Source: Zasmidium citrigriseum
Lineage: Eukaryota; Ascomycota; Dothideomycetes; Mycosphaerellales; Mycosphaerellaceae
Direction of reading: 5' to 3'
Length of the DNA: 64,000 bases
Assembly: GCA_002786025.1 (NCBI GenBank)
Contig: NHNW01000037.1
Span: 62,001-126,000 of the forward strand
The position numbers and the translations under genes were made by a program. A model generated the notes under the pieces. It searched no databases. It saw only the letters and a program-made list of their open reading frames with translations, and was not told the origin of the DNA. Below are positions 1-11,425 of the stretch, one piece after another; the stretch's first letter is position 1; every line of letters starts with the position of its first letter.

Positions 1-758
1 CCGGGACGTCGTTTGCCTGCTGGTACTGCATCGTGTGGGGGCAAATTATCTCGATTATCCTTTGGCGGCGGATTGTTGTGTAACAGCACGATGTCTTGCG
101 TATCAAGCGTGCCCTTGTCCGATTTTGCTGCGGACTGACCATCGAGATACAGGAGTCGAAGATCTCTCTTGGGCTGATAGGTGTGCAGGTACCCATACGA
201 TTCGTCCTCAGGGCTCTCTTCTTCTACGAAGAGAGGCTGCTGCTTGGCGGGCAGTCTCGCACGTTCTCGCTGGCCAGCTGTATGGGTGATCGGTCGACCT
301 ACGTGGTGCGGATACTGTGGCTCGAAGTCGTGTTCAGCAGAGTCGTGGTGCCATGGCATATACTTCGATCTTGTATCGTACCGCTCTGGAGGGTGCCAGT
401 CCTCGTCATCGTGTCGCGGCGGATGGTCTCCCGGTCCAGGTGGTCCACCTCGTCCGGGTGGTGGTCCTCGCCGACGGGGGTGGGCGAAGATGAGTGCGTG
501 CTCGGGTTCGAATGCAAGCCATTCAGTGCCGTTGATGAGCGAGGACTCGCTGGTTCCATGGTAGAGCTCGATGCCTTTGGGAACAGTGGCGATGAAGAAT
601 GACATGCCATTGTGGTTCAGGGACGAACCCCATTGTCTCATGGAGCTGTGGATGGCGTTGAAGATGTGATTCGAGTTCTGAAGATTAGAGGCCGACTCCT
701 GCGCAGACGCATGCTGGGATGCCAGCCCAAGGCTGAAGAAAGGCAAGGACTTCCTCAT
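1..758 (-). CDS. Conserved fungal secreted protein, unknown function (3' end beyond window)
   Basis: Single open frame running off the left edge, so the C-terminus is missing. The chosen ATG (756-758 on the complement) gives MRKSLPFFSLGLASQHASAQ, a short plausible signal peptide. Then come SNHIFNAIHSSMRQWGSSLN and NGMSFFIATVPKGIELYHGT, a Pro/Arg/Gly-rich linker, and LLYLDGQSAAKSDKGTLDTQ. These blocks (HSSMRQWGSSLNHNGMSFF, YHGT, LLYxDGxSAxK..GTLDTQD) match, from memory, a widespread ascomycete family of secreted or cell-surface proteins with no assigned function. The family resemblance is recollection; the frame and motifs are read directly. A separate upstream frame ending in an ATG-rich stretch near 1013 could be an extra 5' exon but is not needed. 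Confidence 0.72.
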   Translation of the reverse strand, partial: MRKSLPFFSLGLASQHASAQESASNLQNSNHIFNAIHSSMRQWGSSLNHNGMSFFIATVPKGIELYHGTSESSLINGTEWLAFEPEHALIFAHPRRRGPPPGRGGPPGPGDHPPRHDDEDWHPPERYDTRSKYMPWHHDSAEHDFEPQYPHHVGRPITHTAGQRERARLPAKQQPLFVEEESPEDESYGYLHTYQPKRDLRLLYLDGQSAAKSDKGTLDTQDIVLLHNNPPPKDNRDNLPPHDAVPAGKRRP

Positions 759-1832
759 GTCGACACAGGTGCTCTTTCCCGAGATCCGGGTCTAGATGTT
801 GATGAGGCAATGTTTGTAGACAGCGAAAAATCTGATATATACCTACTCCCTTTGATGGTACGACCACATGGAACGAGGACGTGGCTTGGACATGGTGCAG
901 ATAAGGTGTCGTCGTAAGCTGACTCTTCCAGCGCCGACGACCTGCCGGGGTCGGAGAGCGTACCTGGCTCGGCCGAATAGGCGGTGATGGTCGTCGCGAG
1001 CATTGTGACTACAGGCAATGGATCGCAATGACATTGTTGTTGATGATGGGCGAGCAGAAGACGCGAGGCGAGGTTTCGTCGAATTTGCAATCTAATCTGT
1101 GATCTAATCTGATCTGAACCAAGATCCTGATGCCTAAGGCCGCAAACCGATGGCTGCTTCTCCAGTCAGAAAAATGCAACGACCGGTCTTGCCGTAATTT
1201 CTTCAATGGGTTTTTAACATGGTACGATACCACACATCACTTTTCCCTCATGTTCATCACTGCAAGAAGGCCCAACGCGAACCTGACACGAATGCTGCCC
1301 TTTTCGGTCTAGTGTATTTTCAGATAGACCTCATCGACTCGTCTTCGCAGCTTCGCACCTCCTTTCCGCGGACTCAACAAATCGCTTTGCTTTGGAATGC
1401 CGTGGAATGTGGCGAGCATCGCACATACATACTGAATTGCTTCATCAGGACCATAGAGTCCGCGGGCGATAGTCCGCCACGATCAAAATGCTTCCTCCCA
1501 CGAAACCCCGTGGACGCAGCTACATTGGCGAGATATAGCCAATGCGTTGTAAGACATGCAATTCATCGAATTCGAGCCATTAAGATAATCACTCTTTCAT
1601 TTACATAGGAAGTTGATGGATTTGAAGCGGTAGACGAGTCGAGACTGTGTAAAGGAGGCTATTGCCAAGCAAGCACCGCATGCCCGATACCAAGTGTGCG
1701 GAGATTTCGTATCGGGGCTTCGGTACATGCGCCGTGGAGCGCAAGAATGCATTACAAAGACCCATGGACATTGATGTGACTGACAGATCCACCTGCGGCA
1801 GCGTCCTCACTCGCCCCAGATCCCAAGAGAAC
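759..1832. other. Intergenic region between divergent genes
   Basis: About 1.07 kb separates the secreted-protein gene (minus) from the surface-glycoprotein gene (plus), so it must hold both promoters. I see no convincing ORF with coding-like composition. The only local structure noted is a short cluster of tctaatct/gatctaatct-type direct repeats around 1090-1115. Confidence 0.5.
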
Positions 1833-4800
1833 ATGAAGCTCGCACTCTGGTTGCTGGCAGCGCCGGTGCTGGCACAGAACAGTACGTCGACACTTCATAC
1901 GCACGGGGGCTGGCAAAGGATGAACACTGACTGGCCATCAGGCATTCGTGTTGTCACTGTTGTTGTGCGTCAATCCTGCGGCGTCCCAATTGCGCCGCCT
2001 GAGAGTAAGTAGATGCTTTCGTTGGACGTCTATGCACACTACACAGCGTCCAACTGGCTGGAAGTTCGTACTGACCCCTGTGAGCCTTGTTCTGCCCAGA
2101 ATCAACATGTGGCCCAGTTGCGCCGTCCAGTACAGCTGGTTCGTCGTCCGGGATCAACAGCTCTTCGCTCGCGGCCCCAAGCTTGAGCAGCTCAGATTCT
2201 CCCGTACCAAGCGCGTCCGATATCTCGAGCATCAACAGCTCCTCCTTTCTCGCCTCCACCTTGGCCAGCTCCTCGACCCCTGTTACCAATCCGTCAGCCG
2301 GCTCGCCAAGTGCCTACTCATCCTCGACCAGCGCCAGCAATGTGTCTCCTCCTGTTACAAGCTCGACCGGGGCATCGCAAGAGCCTAGCGCCCCTAGCTA
2401 TGGATACTCCTTCACTACACAGTACTTTACCGGGTCTCAGACGGTAGTCACACCATACACGACGACGGTTGTCTCACCGAGCGGAAGTCGTCCGGGAACT
2501 ATCAATGTCTACTTGCCACCCACGGCCACGCAGTCTGGGTATGTGACGGAGACAACATACATTACTGGATCAGGGACTCTCACTGCTGCCTCCACCACCA
2601 TTGCGGCAACGCCAACAGCGGGACGTCCTGGCGTCGTGATTATTTTCGTACCAATTCGAGTATACATTACCCGCACCGAGTCGTCTTGGACTGGCAGCAT
2701 TCCGTTGACTGCGCCAACGACGGTGTCTGTGGCGCCGAGTGGTACGATGCCTGGACAAATCATTATCTATGAACCGAGCGAAGAAGCGTCGACAGCCACA
2801 GCAACTTTCAGTCCAAGCCGAACCAACACAGAAAGCGTGTCACCTTCAGACTCTTCTACTCTGGGTGCAGCCCCAAGTTCAACAGACGTCTCGAGCTCGA
2901 TAATGGAGAGCGCGCCCCCTACAGAGTCTTCCAGCAGCTTTACCCCGGCGACTACTTCGACATTCGAGAATCCAACAGCCCTCTCGAGCTCCAGTCGTGC
3001 AAACACGGAAAGCTTGACGACTTCAGAGCCACCCAGTTCTACGTCTGCACCCAGCCCGTACTATGTAACGTCCACGCGCTTCAACACAGAAGGGTCGACA
3101 ATTACAGAGCCAGTGACCTCGACGGAGGCTCACCCTAGTGGGACTGCTCCAGGCACGATAGTGATCATTGTTCCTTCAGATCGCCGGATCACCATCACAT
3201 CTACTCGGCTTTACACTGGGACGTCGTCGATATCTGGGCCAATCACTTCCACGCAAGATCCTGCAGCGCCCTCGACCGTGGTTGTCATCATTCTAACACC
3301 CGCACCTCCCTCTCCGTCCGGCCCCGGCTCGACTATGCTGTCGACCACCTCGCTCGACTTCTCATCTTCCGCAACGGCTGTCGAGTCATCTACCACGAGC
3401 TCAGCGGTTCCCTCTGAAACATCCCTGGACAGCTCGTCTTCAGCGACAGCCGTTGTATCATCCAGCTCAACCCCAATCATTCCGTCAAGCACCAGCGTGG
3501 CCCCGTCCTCTGGCGTGTCACCAGACACCTCATCGTCAACGACAGCTGCCGTGTTCCCCAGCTCGAGTTCCATGTTTCAATCCAGCTCAAGCTCGTCTCT
3601 GACCTCTGATTCTTCCCCGGACACGCCACCATCGTCAGCAACACCAGCTGTCTCGTCTAGCTCAAGCCCAATCGTGTCCGCTTCGAGCTCTCCGGGCGTC
3701 CCAAGTTCATCGACACCCGCAATTGCGTCAAGCACGAGCTCTAGCGTGTCTGATGCGACGTTGACAAGCATTCCAGAACTCTACACCACACAAACGACAT
3801 TCTACGAGGGATCAACAATCCGCACATCTACTATTGCGACATATCAGGGCGGCACAATCCAGGGTACGGTGATTATTGCAAATCCTCCTCCCTCTACCTC
3901 GTCCGTTGAAAGCTCGAGCATCTCATCGCCAGAACTATACGTTACACAAACCACGTACTATGATGGACCCACCACACGCACATCTACGATTGCGACATAT
4001 CAAGGCGGTTCGACACCGGGGACGCTGATTGTTGAGCTTCCTCAACCAACGGCGTCAATTGACAGCTCGAGCATCTCGTCATCAGAACTCTACGTTACGC
4101 AAACCACCTACTACGAAGGGTCGACCACCAGGACATCTACGATTGCGACTTATCAGGGCGGTTCCACACCCGGGACGTTGGTCATCGAGGTTCCCCAACC
4201 ATTGACATCGTCAAGCGAGAGCTCGAGCTCGTTTATCTCCTCTCCAAGCTCGCTTGTAACGAGCTCAATCATCTCGGCCAGCTCGTCGAGCATTCCAGCT
4301 TCGCCGCTTTACACTACAGCGACAAGCTACATCGATGGCACATCTGCCCGCACCACGACAATCGCAACGGCAGAAGGCTCCACAGCGGGTACCGTGCTTA
4401 TCGAAAGTCCTCGCTTATACACGACATCAACTTCGTACTATGATGGAACCGTGCCAGCTACATTAACGATTGCAACGTACGGCGGTGGATCAACGCCAGG
4501 ATTGGTCGTGATCGAGCAACCGCGCCTGTATACTACTCTCACATCCTATTATGAGGGTTCGATAGCGTCCACGACAACCGTAGCGACCTACGCTGGCGGT
4601 AGCACGCAAGGCACTGTGCTCGTACAGTCTCCTCGGTTGTATACTACGTTAACGTCATATTATGACGGGACAGTGCCGGCCACTTCTACAATTGCTACGT
4701 ATGGTGGCGGATCAACTCAGGGAACGGTCGTCGTAGAGCAGCCTCGGATCTACACTACCCTTACCTCGTACTACGATGGAAGCGTGCCCGCCACATCGAC

Positions 4801-6400
4801 AATCGCTACTTTTGGTGGCGGTTCTACAGCAGGAACAGTGTTGGTACAAGAACCAAGACCGTACACAACCCGCACGTCCTATTACGATGGAAGTGTACCT
4901 GTTACGTCGACAATTGCCACCTTCGCGGGGGGTTCAACTCCAGGGACTGTCCAAGTGGACCAGCCAAGGCTGTATACTACCCTCACGTCTTATTATGACG
5001 GCTCTACAGCAAGTACAAGGACTGAAGCGACCTACGCAGGCGGAACAAGTCCGGGGGTAGTTGTCGTGGAACAGCCACGCCTGTACACTACACTGACCTC
5101 GTATTACGGCGGCTCGGGAGTAACTACAACAACTCAAGCGACCTACGCTGGTGGCAGTGTCCCGGGCACAGTATTGGTTCAGACCCCGGCCTTGTAAGTA
5201 CCCTCATTCTTCCGCTCAAACCGGAAGATTGCCTTTCTCCACGAGAGCGCGCGACTCTAAGCCATTAGAGGGCTTGTTACGATCTTAGCCCTTCTCGAGA
5301 AAGTTGGGGATTGTAAGAGGCATCTTCCACTTTGACCGAAACACCGCGGCTAAGTCCTTCATTGATCGAACAACGATCTCAGGCTAACATTGACGCAGAT
5401 ACACCACTGGTACTTCCTACATCGATGGCACTGCGGCGTCTACGACAACAGTGAGCCCGTTTACTGGAGGCACTGCCCCGGGTGTTGTCTCGGTCTATCA
5501 GCCGCGCCTGTATGACGATGATCGAATCATTGGCTCATTTAGCTTGCTAACGAGATGAAAGGTACACAACTACAACGTCGTATTTCAACGGTACCTCGGG
5601 CTACACAAGTACGGTGGCAACTTTCGCAGGCGGCACCACTCCAGGTTCCGTCGTTATTGGCATCCCATATCAGACGACAACATCATACTATTTTCCTTCA
5701 TGTACGTGCTTGATTCGCCCATTGGTCGAATAAGACCCACTGACTGCATTTCAGGGACCACCAGCGGGACCGCGACGTCGACAGTCACACCGAAAGGTAG
5801 CGGTGCTCCGTCTATTGTCGTTCGCCAGCCGGTACCAACGTTCCCATGCGCAAGATCCGCTTATCTTGTTCGTGAGAGAACGATTGACCTCTTGGACGTT
5901 CAGACAGGAAACACGACCACCCTCACTTCTCTCACAGGTGCTGGCACTGGAAATTTTGACGCTCTAGCTTACAGCATCCGAGACGGCTATTTGTACGGTG
6001 TCTTGTCTGGAGATCCATCGCAGCTGTACGTGATTGGATCCAACGGCAACACATCGGCGGTAGCCAGCCTTCCGGCCGGGGTCTCTTATACAGCCGGACT
6101 AATCGATGATTCCGGTTCCTACTATGCTGGCGGTCTTCGCCCGTCAGATGGAGCTCACATGTGGGCTCAAGTCGACACAACGAGAACAGCTTATGGGTCA
6201 GTATCTTTTACTAGATGGAGAGATGAAGAAGTGCTGACTTTCCCGGGCAACTGCTGAGCAGCGGTGCAAGCGTGAACCGACCGCAGTACCCAGTAGGAGA
6301 CTGGAGCAACGCCGCAACAGTCACCAATCAGCGACTTGGCGCAACCTATTTCGTGGCGTTTGGGTTCGATGCGTCAGGACAGACGTACCTCATGAGATGA
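1833..6400 (+). CDS. Large Ser/Thr-rich cell-surface glycoprotein with 37-residue tandem repeats, ending at a premature TGA
   Basis: Exons inferred from splice sites with matching phases: 1833-1881, 1942-2004, 2100-5193, 5399-5509, 5562-5701, 5755-6196, 6262-6400, giving 1345 codons to the first stop. Exon 1 encodes the signal peptide MKLALWLLAAPVLAQN. A Ser/Thr/Pro-rich stalk with many poly-Ser runs follows, then repeated modules of the form YTTxTSYYDGS...ATYxGGSTxGTVxVxxP. After the repeats begins a globular domain (AYLVRERTIDLLDVQTGNTT, then FDALAYSIRDGYLYGVL) resembling the DUF6923-type propeller-like domain of fungal surface proteins (family from memory). The composition suggests a heavily O-glycosylated wall protein or adhesin. 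The frame is cut by TGA at 6398-6400 in the middle of that domain; the rest of the domain continues in the same frame to 7423 (separate entry). Expressed protein may be truncated, or the gene may be dead. Confidence 0.75.
4307..5193 (+). repeat. Eight tandem 111-bp units encoding a 37-residue surface-protein repeat
   Basis: Eight successive units, each starting (L/I/P)YTT and ending (S/Q/E)PR or similar, are present in exon 3; exons 4 and 5 each carry one more. The consensus module begins LYTTLTSYYDGSVPATSTIA and ends GGSTxGTVxVEQPR. Units differ at both synonymous and replacement positions, so the array is not a recent perfect expansion. Three looser copies lie at about 3776-4200, and more diverged ones from 2395 on. 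Confidence 0.88.
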
Positions 6401-7423
6401 AATCCTGTCTCCAGAACCTGGGCCACTGTTGGATCGTATGGCGTTACGGCTACCTCGATATCCTATAGTACTCTCGCTTGGCAAGCCGTATACCCGGCCG
6501 GTGACGGAACGATATACGCCTCAGAGGCCGTGACCGGCGAGATCTGGAGCTTCACTGTCGATGGCAGCCAGACTGCCACGAGACAAAGTGGTGGTCCCAT
6601 CGCCAGAAGTGCCAGCTTCGACGGTACTCGCTGCATGGATAACCCGGAGGCGCTCTCCGCCAATCGACCCCTTTCTTGTTCCATCTATGGCTACCTTCTC
6701 TAAGATTCAACAATCTATGCCATTGACCTGAGAGATGGGTCGTAGGTGTACTCGAGACAATACGGCAATGGACAAATCAACCTCAATGGCGCCGGCTACA
6801 ACAGACTCGACGGGTACATTTATGGATTCTACCGAGTCGGAACTGCTCAAACGGCCTACCTCGCACGCCTGGGCTCGGACGGAACGGTGACCAGCGTGGT
6901 CAGTAGCGTTCCTGGTCGTCTCATCGGTGACGTTGATGCGAACGGTACTCTGTGGGGTGCAGACCCTCCTGACGCTCAAGGCAATTTCGCATACGTCCGC
7001 TTCAACTACAACGCCGCTCAAGGTACCTATCTCCCTGCCGAGCAAGGAACAAGTGCACAAGGCTTCAATCCTGGCTTCAGGAAATGCCGCTTCCCGTTCT
7101 ATGATTGGACGGCGGTTCCCAATGCTCCTGGATACTTGTTCGCCATTGCGTGCGATACTTTGAACAATAACTGCTTCTTGAATCGCTTCTCCACCGTCGA
7201 TAGGATTTGCGATGAAGTGGCGTATTTGCCGGCGATTACTCGCAGTGGCTCCTTTGGGGCTTGCTATGCCGCGGACGTGGACTTTCTCTATTGTCAGAAT
7301 AATGGCAATGGGGAGATCTGGAGGGTCAGTGTTCAGGCTCCGTACAATGCCACGCTGCAGTCGGTTGGCCCAACGACTGCAAATAACGATGGCGCGAGAT
7401 GTCCTTATGCCGCGTCGTTCTAA
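6401..7423 (+). pseudogene. Continuation of the surface-glycoprotein C-terminal domain beyond in-frame stops
   Basis: Translation in the same frame as exon 7 continues as clear domain sequence (RTWATVGSYG, then DGTIYASEAVTGEIWSFTVD) with further stops TAA at 6701-6703 and TAG at 6743-6745. It then runs open to TAA at 7421-7423 through YSRQYGNGQINLNGAGYNRL and DGYIYGFYRVGTAQTAYLAR. The text on both sides of each stop is coherent domain sequence with no frameshift. I looked for GT...AG introns that would remove the stops and keep phase and found none of credible length. The simplest reading is a pseudogenised 3' half; rare readthrough or a sequence error is the alternative. Confidence 0.6.
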
Positions 7424-7983
7424 GCTAGCCCGGTGAATCGCAAGGCCTGAACAGACGCCGTTCTTGAGATATGTTCGACTTCGACTTGAACAAGGTGTCA
7501 CGGGTCATCAACAAGTTCAGGGTGGCCTTGCATGCTCGAACGAAGCTACTCGTTCAAGTCTCCGTCGGCAAGGCTACGTGAGCACTCCCCTACATTCGGA
7601 GGATATTCTGATCGCTGATTATGATTTGGTGGAATATTTCCTAACATTCTAGTCACTGAGATCTATTCAGTATTCTTGATGCCTGAGGCACTATGCTCCC
7701 GTTTCTTCTCCTGAAATCTCGCTTACTACTACAAACCACAGACCCCTTCACATCATGTTTTCCGACTCTTTGAACTCACCCCGATTGACAAAATCACAGC
7801 TCTGTCTCGCACGCAGACTGCCGCGAGAAGGTGCCACAACATGATTGATATGACAACCGAACCGAGGTCGGCAAACATCCCAGCAATTTCATCAATCTTG
7901 CCAACCTCGCCGACCGAGAAACGGCCGGCATTCTTGGAACAACAATCTGCGTCTCTTCCTCGAAATGCCTCGATTGAGACTCA
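7424..7983. other. Intergenic region
   Basis: About 560 bp between the glycoprotein remnant and the esterase gene. Short open frames here lack coding character and I see no RNA gene or repeat. The promoter and 5' leader of the esterase presumably lie here. Confidence 0.5.
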
Positions 7984-9178
7984 ATGGAAGGCCCAATTGC
8001 TCACCAGCCAATTCATCCAGCTCTACGTCCTTTTCTGGATCCTGAATATGTCGTCTTCCACGACCGGTACATGCAATATGTGGTGCCTGACCACCTGAAG
8101 GTCTGGGATGGCACGGCACGAACGCAACCGTCACTTCCGCCTGGAGGCTCGATCCCGCTACCTGTCAAGCGAATACAAGATATCCGACTTGAGAACTGTC
8201 AATTACGAGTGTTCGTTCCCGATGATCTGATGGGCGATCAGAAAGCCCCTGCGCTTCTGTGGTTTCATGGAGGTGAGCGTGTCAGATCCTTGTAGATTCA
8301 GCGGCGCCGTGCTGACTATTAGGTGGATGGGCAATCGGCAGCATCGACTCGGAGAACGACTTCTGCGCATACATATGTCAGAGTATGGTCTTATGGATGC
8401 CTTTCAATTGGATCCCTGCTGATCCGATCCAGCTACGAAGTGCGTCGTAGTCACTGTCGGATATCGCTTGGCACCAGAACATCCTTATCCCGCAGCTGCT
8501 GAAGATGCAATTGAAGCATGTCAATGGCTCTTCAAAGTGGCGACGAAAGAGACCAGCTTCAATGTCGACCCTCTACGAATCGCAGTTGGTGGTACATCGG
8601 CGTGGGTCGAGGCAACACTACACGTGAAAGCCGGATGCTAACTCTTGATTAGCGGTGGCAACCTCGCAGCAGTATTGTTGTTGGAGGCAGCATGCATGTT
8701 CAGATCATTCAAGCCTTGTTTCCAACTCTTGATCGTTCCGGTCATCGACAATAAAGCCACGCCTGGCAATGGATGGATCAACATTTACGCACCTTGGCTG
8801 TCACCGGAAAGAATGCTCTGGTACAGGCGGATGTACCTCCCGAACGATGGTATCGTGCGAGAGCTCTCTCGAGAGGACTGGCAGATATCACCCAATCTTG
8901 CACCAGTCAAGTTGCTTGCGAAGGCACCGCCAACGTGGATTGCAGTTGCCGAGCATGATCTTCTGGCGACTGAAGCGTTGGGATATGCCCAGTTGTTGCG
9001 GCAAGCGAAGGTCCAGGCGGATGTGAAGGTCTATCAAGGCTCGACACATTCGATTCTGGCGCTTAACGGTGTCCTCGCGAAGGGAAAAGAGCTCATGTGG
9101 GACGCTGCCAGTGTGTTGAGCAGGGCATTTCGACCGCAATACTTCGCTCCATGGCCGTCGCCGGAAGGTTCGGTGTAG
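7984..9178 (+). CDS. Alpha/beta-hydrolase, HSL-type esterase/lipase
   Basis: Four exons fit the splice motifs and phases: 7984-8272, 8323-8382, 8433-8601, 8653-9178, encoding 347 residues. The joins restore family motifs: LLWFHGG + GW gives the oxyanion-hole HGGGW; the next join gives CVVVTVGYRLAPEHPYPAA; the last gives GGTSAGGNLAAVLL, the GxSxG nucleophile elbow. The acid is in EHDLLATEAL and the histidine in GSTHSILAL, completing a Ser-Asp-His triad. No signal peptide is seen, so it is probably cytosolic and acts on small acyl or carbamoyl esters; the substrate cannot be read. It heads a plus-strand group with an MFS transporter and a hydroxyacid dehydrogenase, which hints at uptake and catabolism of a small molecule (inference). 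Confidence 0.88.
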
Positions 9179-9661
9179 AATATCTGCATCGATTCGGCTC
9201 TTTCAACAGTCAGGCTTCTTGCAAATGTCTCCGATACCCTAGGTATTCATCATACTTGGACGACGATTGATGCCCACTCTCAGATTTACGGTCAAAACGC
9301 CGGCACGCTGGCATGCACAACGTTGAAGTCGTCCCCGACCACTCGATATGTTGATATTTTTTCATCAGCTATGGAAGTGTGGGCGGATCAATGGAAGTTA
9401 TACCTCTTATGCCCTCATCATCTCATCATGATCGACATGCGCGTCACCCTTTTCGGCTAAATTGATATTGACCTCGGGGATAGGGACTCCTCCATGCAGC
9501 TCCTCATGCAAGTCTGCCGTTCCAGCTTGGCACTTCGACTTGACGCCCTACGTAAACTCTCATGACTATTCAAGTCTTCTCGATGCAAGGCAAGGCTCGG
9601 CTCTCAACATCTGTATAGCAGAGTTTCTAGTCCGGATTCAACCGATGCCGATGCCACGGTG
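9179..9661. other. Intergenic region
   Basis: About 480 bp between the esterase and the MFS transporter. I see no gene. The frame upstream of the transporter ATG contains a stop (TGA near 9562) and no earlier in-frame ATG, which supports the start used for the next gene. Confidence 0.5.
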
Positions 9662-11425
9662 ATGGACGAACCCGAACAAGACGACTCTCCGACCATCATT
9701 GGATTCGAAGATGGAGATCCTGAAAATCCATACAATTGGTCTACAGTATAGTCAATCTCCTGCTCGTGGATGTAGCTACTGATCATACATGCTCAGGCCA
9801 AAAAGTCGATCATCGTCATACTCGGATCGCTAGTCGTCCTCAACAGCACAGTGGCCAGTTCCCTACCAAGTGGCGACTCGCCTCAACTTCAAGCCCATTT
9901 CAACGTCACCAATGAAGCCCAGCTGGTTCTGCCAAACTCGATTTACCTCGTCGGCTACGTCCTTGGCCCATTCTTCTTCGCGCCTCTGAGCGAGCAATTT
10001 GGCCGACGGTACATTGTCGTGGGTACTTTCCTGGCCTATACTATCTTCACATTGGCGATATGCTTCGCACCAAACTGGGCTGCATTCATCATCTTTCGAC
10101 TTTTAACAGGCATCTTTGGATCTACGCCCATCTCTGTGACCAGCGGGTACGTCAAGTGGGACCAAAGACGGAGGAGAACACTGACTCGTCAGCAGACTCT
10201 TTGCCGATGTCTTCAACAATCCTGTGCATCGAGGACGATCGGTGGCTTGGTTCATGTCCCTTGCAGCGTTTGGACCTGCATTAGCAGTGAGTAAAAGCAG
10301 GCATTAGTCGCATGCAGCATCGCTGACTGAGCAACAGCCTGTCCCGTCTGGATACCTGTCCAGCTACAGCTGGCGATGGCCTTTCTGGTTTGCACTCATC
10401 CTCGCCGGGGCATGTGCTGTACCACTGCTCTTTCTCCCTGAGACCTTCGGTCCCGCAATACTAGCAAATAGAGCTAAGGCTCTGCGAAGAAAGACTCCTG
10501 GTTCCAATATCTACGCCGCCTTGGAGCTGAAGAAGATCTCGCCACGCCAGTTCGTCGTTACTGTGCTGGGTCGGCCACTACGCATGATTGTGACGGAGCC
10601 TATCGTTGCGGCGAGCTGCTTGTATCTGTCTTTGATCTATGCGGTATTTTTCATCTTGGTTCAGGTATACCCATTTATATACGAGCGTGAGTCAGCAGTG
10701 CTGAAGGCATCAGCCTGAGACTGACTGATATCCAGCCATCTACGGTTTCAATCAAGGAGAGACTGGCCTAGCGTTCCTCGCCTGTAAGTCAGAATCACTC
10801 GGATAGTGACTACGATCGCACGCTCTAACATCTTCGTACAGTCGGCATCGGAGCACTCATTGCCCTGCTCCCCTGTTTCTGGTGGGACCACATCCTGTTC
10901 GCAGCCAAACGCAAAGGCCGACCATGGTCAAACAAAGCCGAATACCAAAGATTGCCACTCGCATTCGTCGGCGGCCCCCTCTTCACATCAGGCCTCTTCT
11001 GGATCGGATGGGGAGCAAGACCAGGCGTCCACTGGATCGTCCCAACTCTTGGCGGTCTACCTCTCGGTATCGGCTTCGTCATACTCTTCGTAGCCCTGGC
11101 CAACTACCTCGTGGACGCCTACAAGATCTACTCAGCAAGCGCCATGGGAGCTACGAGTATCTCCCGAAGTACCTTTGGCGTTGTGCTGCCTTTCGCTGCC
11201 AAGCCTATGTATCGTACGCTTGGTGTGGCTTGGGCTTGTAGTTTGTTGGGGTTTGCGAGTTTGGTTATGTGTCTTATACCTTATGTTTTCATTTGGTATG
11301 GGGAAAGGTTGAGGTCGAGTAGTCCGGTGTGTCAGGAGCTGGCGAGGTTGGATGTTCCGGCTCCAGCACCTGTGAGGCTGGATGAGGAGAGTGAGAAGAC
11401 GGAGAATGAGGAGGCGAAGGATTGA
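9662..11425 (+). CDS. MFS transporter, drug:H+ antiporter (DHA1)-like
   Basis: Six exons: 9662-9745, 9797-10146, 10196-10286, 10338-10686, 10736-10783, 10842-11425; 501 residues. The N-terminus MDEPEQDD...GDPENPYNWST is the acidic cytosolic lead and the DPENPxNWS box of fungal DHA1 transporters. Motif A is visible as GPFFFAPLSEQFGRR after the first membrane span. Splicing gives TSGLFADVFNN and FMSLAAFGPALAPVPSGYLS, typical of helices 4-5. Hydrophobic segments spaced through the protein fit 12 spans, and the tail is charged (EESEKTENEEAKD). It would export or import small organic molecules across the plasma membrane; the substrate is not readable. Introns of about 50 bp support the model. Confidence 0.9.

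Noticed and set aside
6624..6745. GTACTC...GTAG as an intron removing two of the glycoprotein stops
   Set aside because: Length 122 is not a multiple of three, so it breaks the frame that clearly continues afterwards, and the donor is weak.
6707..7501. 264-codon minus-strand open frame
   Set aside because: Antisense to the glycoprotein C-terminal domain, which is recognisable in the plus frame.
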